Source: Oceanospirillum sp048268485 | GTDB lineage: Bacteria; Pseudomonadota; Gammaproteobacteria; Pseudomonadales; Halomonadaceae | NCBI GenBank assembly: GCA_048268485.1 | Contig: JBLWVL010000011.1 | Coordinates: forward strand, 52,803-116,802 | Direction: 5' to 3' | Length of the DNA stretch: 64,000 nt | The notes under the pieces: generated by a model | Seen by the model: only the letters and a program-made list of their open reading frames with translations | The model's database searches: none | Told to the model about the DNA's origin: nothing | Position numbers and translations under genes: made by a program | Shown here: positions 35,005-43,960 of the stretch, piece by piece | Layout of the letters: every line of letters begins with the position of its first letter | How positions within the stretch are numbered: position 1 is the stretch's first letter

Positions 35005-35039
35005 TGTAACCTGATGTTACAGGTGTCATAAGATACCTG
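35005..35039. repeat. Two adjacent dyads upstream of the GGDEF-EAL gene
   Basis: TGTAAC/GTTACA (35005-35010, 35016-35021) overlaps CAGGT/ACCTG (35020-35024, 35035-35039), ending 25 bases before the start. They could be operator sites or a leader hairpin. Confidence 0.45.
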
Positions 35040-35064
35040 TCCCGATTTGAGCGATGGATCTTTT

Positions 35065-37365
35065 ATGGCACTGCTCCGCAAAAATATATGGACACTTTAC
35101 ACACTGCTGTTTGCCGGTAGTTTGCTATTTCTGATCGTCATCTCCTATTACCGCTGGCTCAACATCCAGGATGCTTATCTGACTAAGCAGGAAAATCTGG
35201 TGGAGCTGGTGAGTAATGCCAGTCATTCTCTATTTGTAAATCAGGAAGTTATCCTTGATGTACTGGGTTCTGAGCTAACGAAAGATCCGGCATTTATGCA
35301 GGGTGTTAAAAAACAGCCGGTATTGGATCAGGTGCTGGATCTGAATCCGGCGATTGTCGGCTTTGGGCTGGCGACACCTGACGGCAGGCTGACATATATT
35401 AGTTCTAATCTGAATCCCAGCCGCTTACCCAATTTACTGCAGCAGGAGTCCAGTCGGGATTCTTTTAAACTCGCTCTGACGTCAGACTCTATGGTGCTGG
35501 GGCGTACTTACTTTATGACGGCGCTAAATGAGAGGGTCATTCCTATTCGAAAAGCGATCAGGGATGAGCGCGGTTATGTTATTGCTGTTATGACAGCGGG
35601 CTTACGCATTAAAGGCGCTTCCCGCTTTTTCAGTGGCGCTATTCATATGGATGAGTCGAACCGGGTCTCTCTGATTCGTGCCATTGACCGCTATCCTCAA
35701 TATCATTCCTCTGAAGGCCCTGGGATGACCCTGAGTTATGATCGTCCTATTCGAAACGATTTAATACAAGAAGCGATCAATAGCTTGTTGCAACGGTCCG
35801 GCAAGTCAATGGACTACCTGAAGGACTCAGAAAGTATGGGCTCTTTTCAGATAAGCGCCCGTCAATGGAAAAGTGTGGGTGTTGCCCGTTTTGATAAAAC
35901 ATACCAGCTTTGGACCGTATCAGAGGTCAAGCTTGGCAGATTGCTGGATGACTTTCTTGAGAGCTTCCTGATCTACGTACTACTGTTTGTTATGGGGCAG
36001 GTTGTGATCTATCAGTTGTTCAAACTGATCGCAAAAGCTGAGGATCAGCGTCGTCAGGATCTGATCCATCAGGCCAGCCATGACCCTCTGACACTGCTAC
36101 CTAACCGTAGTTATCTTCTGATGCATAAAGATGACTGGCTCGCGCATGAGGACTCCGGGTTCAGTGTACTTTTTGTCGATATGGACCACTTTAAGAGCGT
36201 GAACGACAGCTTTGGCCATGAATTTGGTGATGAGGTACTGAAAGAGCTGGCACAACGTCTGCGTGAAACCACTCCGGACCATGCTACCCTTATTCGGCAG
36301 GGAGGTGATGAGTTTCTCATTTTTGTTCGTGAACATGAAGATGAGTCACTTTTGTTAATGGCCCGGGATATTATCACCTCGCTTTCCCACCCCTATCAGG
36401 TCGAAGGTATTAACTTTACTTTAGGGGCCAGTATCGGCATTGCAAAATATCCGTTACATGGTGCAGATCTGGACAGCTTGCTGCGTGCGTCAGATATTGC
36501 CATGTACGAAGCCAAGAAACACAAGAACAGTGTACGTATTTTTGCTGATGAGATGCAAAGTGGCTACCTGCAAAAGCTGATTGTTGAGCAGCAGCTACGC
36601 AAAGGGCTGGATAATAATGAGCTCTTTATGGTCTATCAGCCCCAGGTTGATTATAGCGGTAAGTTATATGGTGTTGAGGCGCTGGCCCGTTGGCAGAGTG
36701 AAGAGCTGGGTTTTGTGCCGCCGGATCAGTTTATCTCTATAGCGGAGGCATCAGGTCTTATGCCTCGCTTAGGGGAGTTTGTATTACGTCGGTCCTTAAG
36801 TGAAATAAAACACCTGCAGCAGGAAACCGGGCTTGAGTTCCATATCTCGATCAATGTTTCTGTGCGCCAATTTATGCAGGCAAACTTTATGGCTTTGCTG
36901 TTGGATACCATTGATGATGTCGGGCTCAGTAAGGTTTTTGTGTGCCTTGAGATCACTGAGAGTCTGTTTATTGAAGATCTGGATTATATTCTTCCTCTAT
37001 TGAATCAAATTCATGATATGGGCATACAGATCTCTATGGATGATTTTGGTACCGGTTATTCCTCTCTTAGTATGTTGCGTGCTCTGCCGGTGGATGAGCT
37101 GAAAATTGATAAAAGCTTTGTTGATAATATCCTCAATGATGATGCGGCCCGGAAAATGGTGCAGAATATTATCGCTATTGGGAAGAACTATGAGATGGCA
37201 GTGCTTGCAGAGGGCGTAGAAACTCAGGAGCAGGCCGATATATTATCCCGCTTCGGTTGTGATCGGTTTCAGGGGTATTACTATTCCCGTCCTTTGAAAC
37301 CAGAGGATCTGAAAGTGTTTCTTGATCGCTATATCACACGATTGCCCAATAGGCCTGTCTCATAA
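35065..37365 (+). CDS. Membrane sensor GGDEF-EAL c-di-GMP enzyme
   Basis: A 766-residue inner-membrane protein. An N-terminal membrane helix, a periplasmic Cache-like sensor of about 260 residues, a second membrane helix near residue 310, then GGDEF (intact, in IRQGGDEFLIF) and EAL (intact, VEALARW, with DDFGTGYSSL and a final AEGVET). Both domains look catalytically competent, so it could make or break c-di-GMP depending on the signal. There is no obvious RxxD inhibitory site five residues before GGDEF. Its last 37 bases overlap the convergent LuxR gene. Confidence 0.88.
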   Translation: MALLRKNIWTLYTLLFAGSLLFLIVISYYRWLNIQDAYLTKQENLVELVSNASHSLFVNQEVILDVLGSELTKDPAFMQGVKKQPVLDQVLDLNPAIVGFGLATPDGRLTYISSNLNPSRLPNLLQQESSRDSFKLALTSDSMVLGRTYFMTALNERVIPIRKAIRDERGYVIAVMTAGLRIKGASRFFSGAIHMDESNRVSLIRAIDRYPQYHSSEGPGMTLSYDRPIRNDLIQEAINSLLQRSGKSMDYLKDSESMGSFQISARQWKSVGVARFDKTYQLWTVSEVKLGRLLDDFLESFLIYVLLFVMGQVVIYQLFKLIAKAEDQRRQDLIHQASHDPLTLLPNRSYLLMHKDDWLAHEDSGFSVLFVDMDHFKSVNDSFGHEFGDEVLKELAQRLRETTPDHATLIRQGGDEFLIFVREHEDESLLLMARDIITSLSHPYQVEGINFTLGASIGIAKYPLHGADLDSLLRASDIAMYEAKKHKNSVRIFADEMQSGYLQKLIVEQQLRKGLDNNELFMVYQPQVDYSGKLYGVEALARWQSEELGFVPPDQFISIAEASGLMPRLGEFVLRRSLSEIKHLQQETGLEFHISINVSVRQFMQANFMALLLDTIDDVGLSKVFVCLEITESLFIEDLDYILPLLNQIHDMGIQISMDDFGTGYSSLSMLRALPVDELKIDKSFVDNILNDDAARKMVQNIIAIGKNYEMAVLAEGVETQEQADILSRFGCDRFQGYYYSRPLKPEDLKVFLDRYITRLPNRPVS

Positions 37366-38159
37366 GCGATGGCGATCGCCTGAGGTTTATTCTCGGCTTT
37401 TAGCTTTTTCATTAAAGCCTTCAGGTAGGTTCGAACGGTCTCTGGCTGCAGGGCGAGAATAGCCGCTGTTTCCGCTGCTGACTTCCCCTTCGCAGCCCAA
37501 TAAAGACATTCCTTTTCCCGCTTGGAAAGTAACCCTGTGTGGCTCTCCCGGTTTCTTAATGGTGAGAATTCCGATTGCAGGCAGATATGCGCCAGACGGT
37601 GGGTACTGTACAGCAGGTTTGCCTGGGTCTGCTCTGATAGTGGTGCCGGTTTTGGATGGCTGCGATGGGACAAGCAGGATAGCGCGACATATTCCCGGCC
37701 GGGAAAGTGCACTGGTGTGACGCAGAGCTCCTGAAAACCATAATCAAACAGGGCGCTCAGCCAACGCTGGTCAGCCAGTGTCAGATTTTTACTCCATTTC
37801 TCCGGCTGGGCCAGGTCAAAGCGCTGAGGCAGAGTGTGTTGCAGGGTATGCTTCCAGGTTGGAGACAGGCGGTGGCTTAAGGGGTTGTCTTCACTGTGTT
37901 CTGTATGTTCCCGCCACTGCTTTAGCCAGCGCAGATTATCATTACCCACGGTCACTAACGGGTATACCGGTCCGGGTGTCCGGTTAGGTAGTTCACCTAC
38001 AGGGGCGTAAATCAGGCTTGCTGTATCAAACCCAATACCGGCTACCAGTTCCTGCAGGGCCTTACGGATTGCAATTAAGCTATCTAATTGTTGCCAGTCC
38101 GGCTGGTCAGTGTAGTACAGGTAGCGGGTATCATTATTTTGCATATCCTGTGATGACAT
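37329..38159 (-). CDS. LuxR-family regulator, possible solo autoinducer receptor
   Basis: A 276-residue protein with an N-terminal autoinducer-binding-like domain (about 20-185, with the family W...W...DNPL region) and a C-terminal LuxR helix-turn-helix (LSKREKECLYWAAKGKSAAETA). No luxI is present in the window, so it may be a solo receptor. Its start overlaps the LysR stop (TAATG), implying coupled expression. Its 3' end overlaps the convergent GGDEF-EAL gene by 37 bases. Confidence 0.75.
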   Translation of the reverse strand: MSSQDMQNNDTRYLYYTDQPDWQQLDSLIAIRKALQELVAGIGFDTASLIYAPVGELPNRTPGPVYPLVTVGNDNLRWLKQWREHTEHSEDNPLSHRLSPTWKHTLQHTLPQRFDLAQPEKWSKNLTLADQRWLSALFDYGFQELCVTPVHFPGREYVALSCLSHRSHPKPAPLSEQTQANLLYSTHRLAHICLQSEFSPLRNRESHTGLLSKREKECLYWAAKGKSAAETAAILALQPETVRTYLKALMKKLKAENKPQAIAIAYETGLLGNRVI

Positions 38160-39109
38160 TAGCGGCTTATCCCCTGTTCCTGAAGGCAGTTGCGTACCAC
38201 AGTACGTAACCAGTGGATCCCAGGGTCATCATCCTTTCGGCTCTCCCAGATCTGGCAAACATAAAGTGGGTCAAACTTAATGGGTATCTGATAGGTTTTC
38301 AGGGATGATTTTGGGCAGATCAGTTCTGCGCCATATTCGGTAATCACTGTGATCATATTGGTTCCGGTCAGAATTGCCGGAAGAGTCGCAATATAGGGGG
38401 TTTTAACCACAACCTTGCGCTGCATCCCCAGGGAGATCAGTTTTCTGTTGACCAGAATGGGCTCATCTTCCCGGTGGGACAGGGCGACATGGGGAGGTGT
38501 CAGAAACTCATCAAGGCTCAGGACTTCTTTTTTGCCATAAACCGTTTCATCCCCTACGCACACTAAGTGATCCTCATAAAGCATCTCGTAGCAGGTTCCC
38601 TGTGGCAGGTATTCAAATTGCGAGATTGCCAGATCCAGTTCCTGATCCTGCAGCAGCTTATAGGCTATTTCCGGGCTGGAGATCTTGGTATAGAGAATAT
38701 TAAAGCTGATACCGGGGGCTTGTTCATTTACGGCGCGGACCAGGTAGGGGACGAGTTCGCTAATCATGAAGTCCGTAATACCTATACGAAACTCGCGCAC
38801 TTCTTTTTTCGGATTAAAACTATGGCTGCTGCTGATAGCCTCATCCAGTTGTAACAGACCGGTTTCGATTCGTTGAAACAGCCGGCTTGCCAATGGTGTT
38901 GGTTGCATTCCTTCAGATGTTTTGATGAAGAGTTCATCACTGAACTGGCCGCGCAATTTTTTTAATGCATGACTCATCGCTGGCTGGCTCAGGCTGATTC
39001 GGTTTGCGGCACGGGTCAGATGGCGTTCCTGATACAAAGCGTGAAAAGCCACCAGCAGGTTAAGGTTAACCCGGCTAAGACGTTGACTCAGGTTGTGGCT
39101 ATCCTGCAT
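38159..39109 (-). CDS. LysR-family transcriptional regulator (NodD-like group)
   Basis: A 316-residue regulator with the N-terminal helix-turn-helix (LTRAANRISLSQPAMSHALKKLR) and the substrate-binding fold. The start is ATG 39109, with AGGAG 11 bases upstream; the longer frame from GTG 39175 has no SD. It is divergent from the D-lactate-dehydrogenase-like gene, so it may regulate that operon, and it is coupled to the LuxR gene. Confidence 0.82.
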   Translation of the reverse strand: MQDSHNLSQRLSRVNLNLLVAFHALYQERHLTRAANRISLSQPAMSHALKKLRGQFSDELFIKTSEGMQPTPLASRLFQRIETGLLQLDEAISSSHSFNPKKEVREFRIGITDFMISELVPYLVRAVNEQAPGISFNILYTKISSPEIAYKLLQDQELDLAISQFEYLPQGTCYEMLYEDHLVCVGDETVYGKKEVLSLDEFLTPPHVALSHREDEPILVNRKLISLGMQRKVVVKTPYIATLPAILTGTNMITVITEYGAELICPKSSLKTYQIPIKFDPLYVCQIWESRKDDDPGIHWLRTVVRNCLQEQGISR

Positions 39110-39490
39110 TAGCTGAAGCACTCCTGCTCTGACCGGAAGGTGCTGGAGAAGCAAGGTGATAACAGGTGTTTGCACATTTCTTTCATGATTGTCTTTCTGA
39201 GTGGTATATCTGCATGGATTCGGTATCTGTGCCAGGTATTTGTGGACTTGCCTAATCCGGGTATTTACACACTTCAGTGTGCATGACTATCTTAGGGGCT
39301 GAATGAGCTCCCTTAATTGGGGGTATTTTCAGTATAAAATAAATGAATGACCACCTTACCAGCTCTCTGTTTTTCCGGCTATAAAAAGGCAATTTTATCC
39401 TCTGATATTGATCTTTTATCGTCTTTAAGGCTATTTAGTTACCGCTATAAAAACAAAATAATAACATTTTGTGGAAAATTTTGATTTTAT

Positions 39491-39519
39491 CATTCTTTTT
39501 TAGAATGATTCTATTCTAA
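39491..39519. promoter_or_regulatory. Overlapping dyads in the LysR / flavoprotein divergent gap
   Basis: CATTCT (39491-39496)/AGAATG (39502-39507) overlaps TTAGAAT (39500-39506)/ATTCTAA (39513-39519), both perfect. They lie in an AT-rich part of the 582-base gap, 173-201 bases before the flavoprotein start. LysR-type sites often combine dyads like these. No other feature recognised in 39110-39691. Confidence 0.5.
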
Positions 39520-39691
39520 TAAATAATTTTTTTACCATTAGGGCAAGTTCTATTATCTCGCATACTTATATTGAGGTTTTTGACCCCCTATAAACGAGCT
39601 TTGCCCGATGACCACCTCCCGAAGTTAAAGAGAGGACACGAGGTGAGGCCATAAACGCTATGTCTGAATGACAGCAATCAGGAGCTGCACT

Positions 39692-41131
39692 ATGACCTCT
39701 CAGGAGATCAACTCATCTGTATCTGGCCAAATGGCCCCCTTTTGTTACGCGGATGCATCGACCCGCGCCTCTGTGATCATGCAACTGACAACATTATTGG
39801 GAGAGCGGCTGATTACTGCTCAGGCGGTGCGTGATCAGCATGGCCAGGGAGAAGATAGCTACGGATGCTTCGCTCCGGATGCGGTTGCCATGGTACATAC
39901 CAATGAAGAAGTGGCTCAGGTATTGGCGCTGTGCCATCAGCATCGAGTTCCTGTTGTCCCCTACGGAGCCGGTAGCTCTGTTGAAGGTCATTTAATGGCA
40001 CTGGAAGGTGGAATCTCTCTGGATCTTTCCGAGATGAACCAGATTCTGGAAACCAATACTGAAGACCTGGATTGCCGGGTTCAGGCTGGGGTAACCCGCG
40101 AAGAACTGAATCAGGCGCTGCGTTATGACGGCATCTTTTTCCCGATTGACCCCGGTGCCAATGCCAGTATTGGTGGTATGGTTTCTACCCGGGCATCCGG
40201 CACCAATGCCGTTCGCTATGGCACCATGCGTGAAAATGTTATTGGTCTGACGGTGGTCACGCCGGATGGCCGTATCATTAAAACCGGTGGCCGTGCGCGT
40301 AAGAGTTCTGCCGGTTATGACCTGACCCACCTTTATACCGGAGCGGAAGGTACCTTAGGTGTGATCACCGAAATCCAGCTGCGCCTGCACCCGATCCCGG
40401 ACACGATTAAAGCCGCGACCTGCCAGTTTGATGATCTGCAAAGTGCTGTGGATACCGTAATCTCCGTGATGCAGTGTGCCATCCCTATTGCCCGTATTGA
40501 GCTTTTAAATGCGCTGCAGATGAAAGCCTGCATCAGTTACTCCGGGCTGGAAGGTTTTGAGCCGAAAACCACGCTGTTTTTTGAATTCCACGGCACTGCC
40601 GCCTCTGTTGCGGAGCAGGTGGAGCTGGTGGAAGACCTGGCGGCCTCTATGGGCGGCAGTGCCTTTAGCTGGGCGGAAAGCACAGAAGCCCGTAATGCAC
40701 TCTGGAGGGCTCGTCATCAGGCCTACTTTGCTGGTCTGTCGCTGCAGCCCGGAGCCTCTGTACTGACCACTGATGTATGCGTGCCGGTTTCCCGCCTGGC
40801 AGAAGCCGTGCTGTTTTCTGAGCAGGAAGCGGTTGCTTCCGGTTTGACCTGCCCGATTGTTGGCCATGTCGGGGATGGCAACTTCCATGTGCTGATTCTG
40901 TTAGATGAAAACGATGCCGGGCAGCAGGTCAGAGGTAAAGCACTGTCCAAAGCGATCGTCGCCAAGGCGCTGGAGCTGAAAGGCACCTGTACTGGTGAGC
41001 ACGGTATTGGTTATGGCAAAAAAGGCTATCTGCTGCAAGAGCACGGTGAGGCTGTGGATCTGATGCGAAGCCTCAAGCTGGCACTGGACCCGAAAGGCAT
41101 TATGAACCCAGGCAAAATTTTCGATCTTTGA
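39692..41131 (+). CDS. FAD-linked D-lactate/2-hydroxy-acid dehydrogenase (GlcD/Dld type)
   Basis: A 479-residue VAO-family flavoprotein. FAD-binding landmarks are VVPYGAGSSVEGH, DPGANASIGGMVSTRASGTNAVRYG and GGRARKSSAGYDLTHLYTGAEGTLG. The C-terminal cap has the metal-binding HVGDGNFH and the TCTGEHGIGYGKK ending. It is closest to D-lactate dehydrogenase (cytochrome). ATG 39692 with AGGAG seven bases upstream is preferred over an in-frame codon at 39668. It precedes a TRAP binding protein by 128 bases. Confidence 0.88.
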   Translation: MTSQEINSSVSGQMAPFCYADASTRASVIMQLTTLLGERLITAQAVRDQHGQGEDSYGCFAPDAVAMVHTNEEVAQVLALCHQHRVPVVPYGAGSSVEGHLMALEGGISLDLSEMNQILETNTEDLDCRVQAGVTREELNQALRYDGIFFPIDPGANASIGGMVSTRASGTNAVRYGTMRENVIGLTVVTPDGRIIKTGGRARKSSAGYDLTHLYTGAEGTLGVITEIQLRLHPIPDTIKAATCQFDDLQSAVDTVISVMQCAIPIARIELLNALQMKACISYSGLEGFEPKTTLFFEFHGTAASVAEQVELVEDLAASMGGSAFSWAESTEARNALWRARHQAYFAGLSLQPGASVLTTDVCVPVSRLAEAVLFSEQEAVASGLTCPIVGHVGDGNFHVLILLDENDAGQQVRGKALSKAIVAKALELKGTCTGEHGIGYGKKGYLLQEHGEAVDLMRSLKLALDPKGIMNPGKIFDL

Positions 41132-41259
41132 TGGATCTTAAGGCAGCACCCTCTGCCTGAACCGGGCCGGAGCGCAGATACTATTCCAGTTCAGCGCCCT
41201 GGCCAAATAAAAAAATCCTATAAAAATATGCAAATCCTACGAATGCTGGAGCAATAATA

Positions 41260-42378
41260 ATGAGTCCGGAAAGACTGAGTATCCCTAAAACACTACCCAC
41301 TAAAACACTGGTAAAAGCTTTTGGCTTAACTGCTGCCCTGGTTCCTGTGGCATTAACTGCAGCCCCGGTTAATGCTGCAGATCGCCTGTTGTTGAAAACT
41401 CCAACTGCTTTTCCTTCTAAGCTACCTGCGGTTGGTACACCGGTTGTTAAGCTGGCAGATATTCTTAACACTGCCAGTGGCGGAGCCGTGCGTATGAAGA
41501 TTTATGAGCCGGGTAAACTGATTGCACCTTCTGAGATATTAGGTGCGGTATCGGCGGGCAAGGTCAACTCTGGCTTTGCAGCTTCGGCGAACTGGCAGGG
41601 TAAAATGCCGGCTGCCGCTTTCTTTACCTCGGTGCCTTTTGGCCCGGAAGCCAGTGAGTTTATGGCCTGGATGTACTACGGCAACGGTCGGAAACTGCAT
41701 CAGGAGATGTACGACACCTCGGGCTATAACGTGCATGCGATTCCGTGTGGCATGATCCCTCCTGAAACCTCTGGCTGGTTTGCAAAGCCAATCGATACGG
41801 TTGAAGACCTGAAAGGGCTTAATATGCGCTTCTACGGTCTGGGCGCTAATGTAATGGATAAAATGGGTGTTGGTACTGTAGAGATCGCTCCAGGAGAAAT
41901 CTTCAGTGCACTGGAAAAAGGCGTGATTGATGCCGCTGAATTCTCGCTGCCTCAGGTTGATCAGATGTTAGGCTTCCAGAAGATCGTTAAGTACAACTAT
42001 TTCCCTGGCTGGCACCAGCAAACCTCTATGCAGGAGTTACTGATCAATAAGAAAGTCTGGAACACGATGAGCGGCCAGCAACAATCTCTGGTCGAGACCG
42101 CCTGTAAAGCCGTTGTGGCAGATTCTCTGGCGGAAGGTGAAGCCAAGCAGTTTGAAGTACTGGCCAATGCCAAGAAAAACGGCGTGGAGATTCGGTACTG
42201 GAGTGATGAGATTCTGAGTGCTTATAACAGCGCCTGGAATGAAGTGGTTGAAGAACAGAGTGCAAAAAACGAGTTCTTCAAAAAGGTGTGGACCGATCTG
42301 GATAGCTTCCGTAAGCAGTATGATCTTTGGGAAAAACACGCCTTCCTGCCACGTGATACTTCAGGCGCAGATCTTTAA
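41260..42378 (+). CDS. TRAP transporter substrate-binding protein (DctP/TakP-like), orphan
   Basis: A 372-residue periplasmic binding protein with a signal peptide ending PVNA-ADRLL. TRAP binding-protein features are KLADILNTASGGAVRMKIYEPG, LNMRFYGLGANVMDKMG (with the substrate-binding Arg) and GVIDAAEFSLPQVD. The latter block resembles TakP-type 2-oxo/hydroxy acid binders. No DctQ/DctM membrane genes follow; a strong terminator does. It must work with membrane subunits coded elsewhere, or as a sensor. Next to a D-2-hydroxy-acid dehydrogenase, a lactate-like ligand is plausible. Confidence 0.85.
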   Translation: MSPERLSIPKTLPTKTLVKAFGLTAALVPVALTAAPVNAADRLLLKTPTAFPSKLPAVGTPVVKLADILNTASGGAVRMKIYEPGKLIAPSEILGAVSAGKVNSGFAASANWQGKMPAAAFFTSVPFGPEASEFMAWMYYGNGRKLHQEMYDTSGYNVHAIPCGMIPPETSGWFAKPIDTVEDLKGLNMRFYGLGANVMDKMGVGTVEIAPGEIFSALEKGVIDAAEFSLPQVDQMLGFQKIVKYNYFPGWHQQTSMQELLINKKVWNTMSGQQQSLVETACKAVVADSLAEGEAKQFEVLANAKKNGVEIRYWSDEILSAYNSAWNEVVEEQSAKNEFFKKVWTDLDSFRKQYDLWEKHAFLPRDTSGADL

Positions 42379-42469
42379 CCGGACGTTAACTATATCGGTG
42401 GCAACCCTCACAGGTTTTGACTAAGCGGCCGCATGAAACGCTGCGCTGATAAATCAGCTCCGTGAAATT

Positions 42470-42500
42470 GGCTGGTGCTTTCTGAGCACCGGCTTTTTTT
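42470..42500 (+). terminator. Terminator of the flavoprotein/TRAP operon
   Basis: GCTGGTGCT (42471-42479) and AGCACCGGC (42485-42493) with one G-T pair, then seven T. Confidence 0.93.
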
Positions 42501-42627
42501 GTTCTGAGTTCTGTCTTTTCTTTCGTCCTTGCCTTATGTTGTCCGCTGATTTGAGCTACCTACTTTTACGGTAAGTCACTGTTTTTATAAGTATGGTTTC
42601 CATAAGCACGGTTTTCAGGAGAGATTT

Positions 42628-43110
42628 ATGTCTGCAATTCAGATTCGTCCCGCAACCCGCGAGGATGTCACTCGTATCTTCGAAATGATTGTTGAGCTGG
42701 CCGTTTATGAAAAGGCCTCTGACGAGGTAAAGACCAACCCGGAGCAATTGCAACTGGCACTGTTTGGTGATGATCCGAAAGCCTTCGGTCTGGTCTGTGA
42801 AGTGGATGGGGAGATGGCGGGTTATGCGATCTACTTTTATAACTTCTCAACCTGGCTCGGCCAGTACGGCATTTTTCTGGAAGATCTTTATATTACTCCG
42901 AAATTTCGTGGCTGCGGTGCCGGTAAAGCCCTGCTGAAACATCTGGCCCAGAAGGCTGTGGCAGAAAACTGTGGACGGTTTGAGTGGAATGTTCTGGACT
43001 GGAACCAGCCTGCCATCGATTTTTACGAATCTTTCGGAGCTAAGCCGCAAGGTGAGTGGGTAGGGTATCGTTTAACAGGTGATGCGCTGAAATTGTTTGC
43101 AACGGAATAA
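42628..43110 (+). CDS. GNAT N-acetyltransferase (diamine acetyltransferase-like)
   Basis: A 160-residue GNAT protein. The acetyl-CoA loop is FRGCGAGKALL (about 91-101), and FEWNVLDWNQPAIDFYESFGA is the motif B region characteristic of the SSAT/spermidine acetyltransferase group. It probably acetylates a small amine. AGGAG about eight bases before the ATG. Confidence 0.85.
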   Translation: MSAIQIRPATREDVTRIFEMIVELAVYEKASDEVKTNPEQLQLALFGDDPKAFGLVCEVDGEMAGYAIYFYNFSTWLGQYGIFLEDLYITPKFRGCGAGKALLKHLAQKAVAENCGRFEWNVLDWNQPAIDFYESFGAKPQGEWVGYRLTGDALKLFATE

Positions 43111-43160
43111 GGGGTTGAAGAGGTGCGGACAAGTCCGCACCCCGATACTAAGTATTTTGC

Positions 43161-43631
43161 TTAGCCTTCTACATCCAGCAGGAAGCCGGTTTCCTGCGAT
43201 TCACTGCTGGTTAACAGACTTTTCAATGCTTCAAAGTCGATACCATCTTCAGTGAATACCGCAGAAGTGGCTTCTTCGCCATACTCCTCAAGCAACTTAG
43301 TTTCCAGTTCTTCCGTTGATGCCATACCTTGTGGTGGCGGTGGTGGTGGCATACCACCCATTCCACCTTGTGGTTGGCCACCAGGTCCCTGAGGCGCGTT
43401 CTCTGCCAGTAGGTTTGTCAGCGCATCCATGTCTAAAGAGCCATCATCGGCAACAATAGATGATGCGTCTTCACCAAAGCGTTCCGTTAGATTTTCAACC
43501 AGACTATCCAGATCAATATCGCCATCCTCAATGGATTGCGACATGCGTCCTGCCAGTTCCTCGGGAGATGGCGGTTTACGCATCTCCTGCATCTGGTTTT
43601 GTCCAACACTCTGAACACCATTAATACTCAT
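43161..43631 (-). CDS. EF-hand-like acidic protein
   Basis: A 156-residue acidic protein without a signal peptide. Two halves, each with D-x-D-like loops (DGDIDLDSL, DDGSLDMDAL and EDGIDFEALKSLL), are joined by a Gly/Pro-rich linker (GGMGGMPPPPPP). The loops resemble EF-hand calcium sites but the spacing is not canonical in all. AAAGGAG supports the start. Function unknown. A near-match to the CpxR box lies 190 bases upstream. Confidence 0.65.
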   Translation of the reverse strand: MSINGVQSVGQNQMQEMRKPPSPEELAGRMSQSIEDGDIDLDSLVENLTERFGEDASSIVADDGSLDMDALTNLLAENAPQGPGGQPQGGMGGMPPPPPPQGMASTEELETKLLEEYGEEATSAVFTEDGIDFEALKSLLTSSESQETGFLLDVEG

Positions 43632-43818
43632 AGGTCACTCCTTTTATTGAGTGTTTTGGGAATGGGTCATTGTTTCGTCAATTAACTGTATCCGCTCAGA
43701 GCTTGCCGCTTCTTTACGTCACAGAAGCTGCTGACCGGCAATAGTTATAGAGCAAGGTTGGTGCCTATTTTTCTTGAGGAAACAAAGATTTAGCTCTCTT
43801 ATCACTACTTGTTTTTTC

Positions 43819-43833
43819 TTAACGTATCTTTAC
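43819..43833 (-). promoter_or_regulatory. Near-consensus CpxR-like box upstream of the EF-hand-like gene
   Basis: Read on the minus strand: GTAAA, five bases, GTTAA; one mismatch to GTAAA-N5-GTAAA. It lies in the 329-base gap 43632-43960, about 190 bases before the gene, rather far for direct activation. Confidence 0.4.
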
Positions 43834-43906
43834 GGTGTAAAGATTAAATGCACTTTCTTTACAAATGTGTGCAGGCATTGTTGGTTCCTGCTTAACCCCC
43901 GGGTAT

Positions 43907-43936
43907 AAAAAAAGCGGCATTAAGTTGCCGCTTTTT
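43907..43936 (-). terminator. Terminator of the Spy-like gene
   Basis: AAAAAGCGGC (43909-43918) and GCCGCTTTTT (43927-43936): perfect stem, with T residues on both strands after the stem; it lies 25 bases past the minus-strand stop. Confidence 0.88.
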
Positions 43937-43960
43937 CAGATGAGGTTCCAGGGTTAAGGG

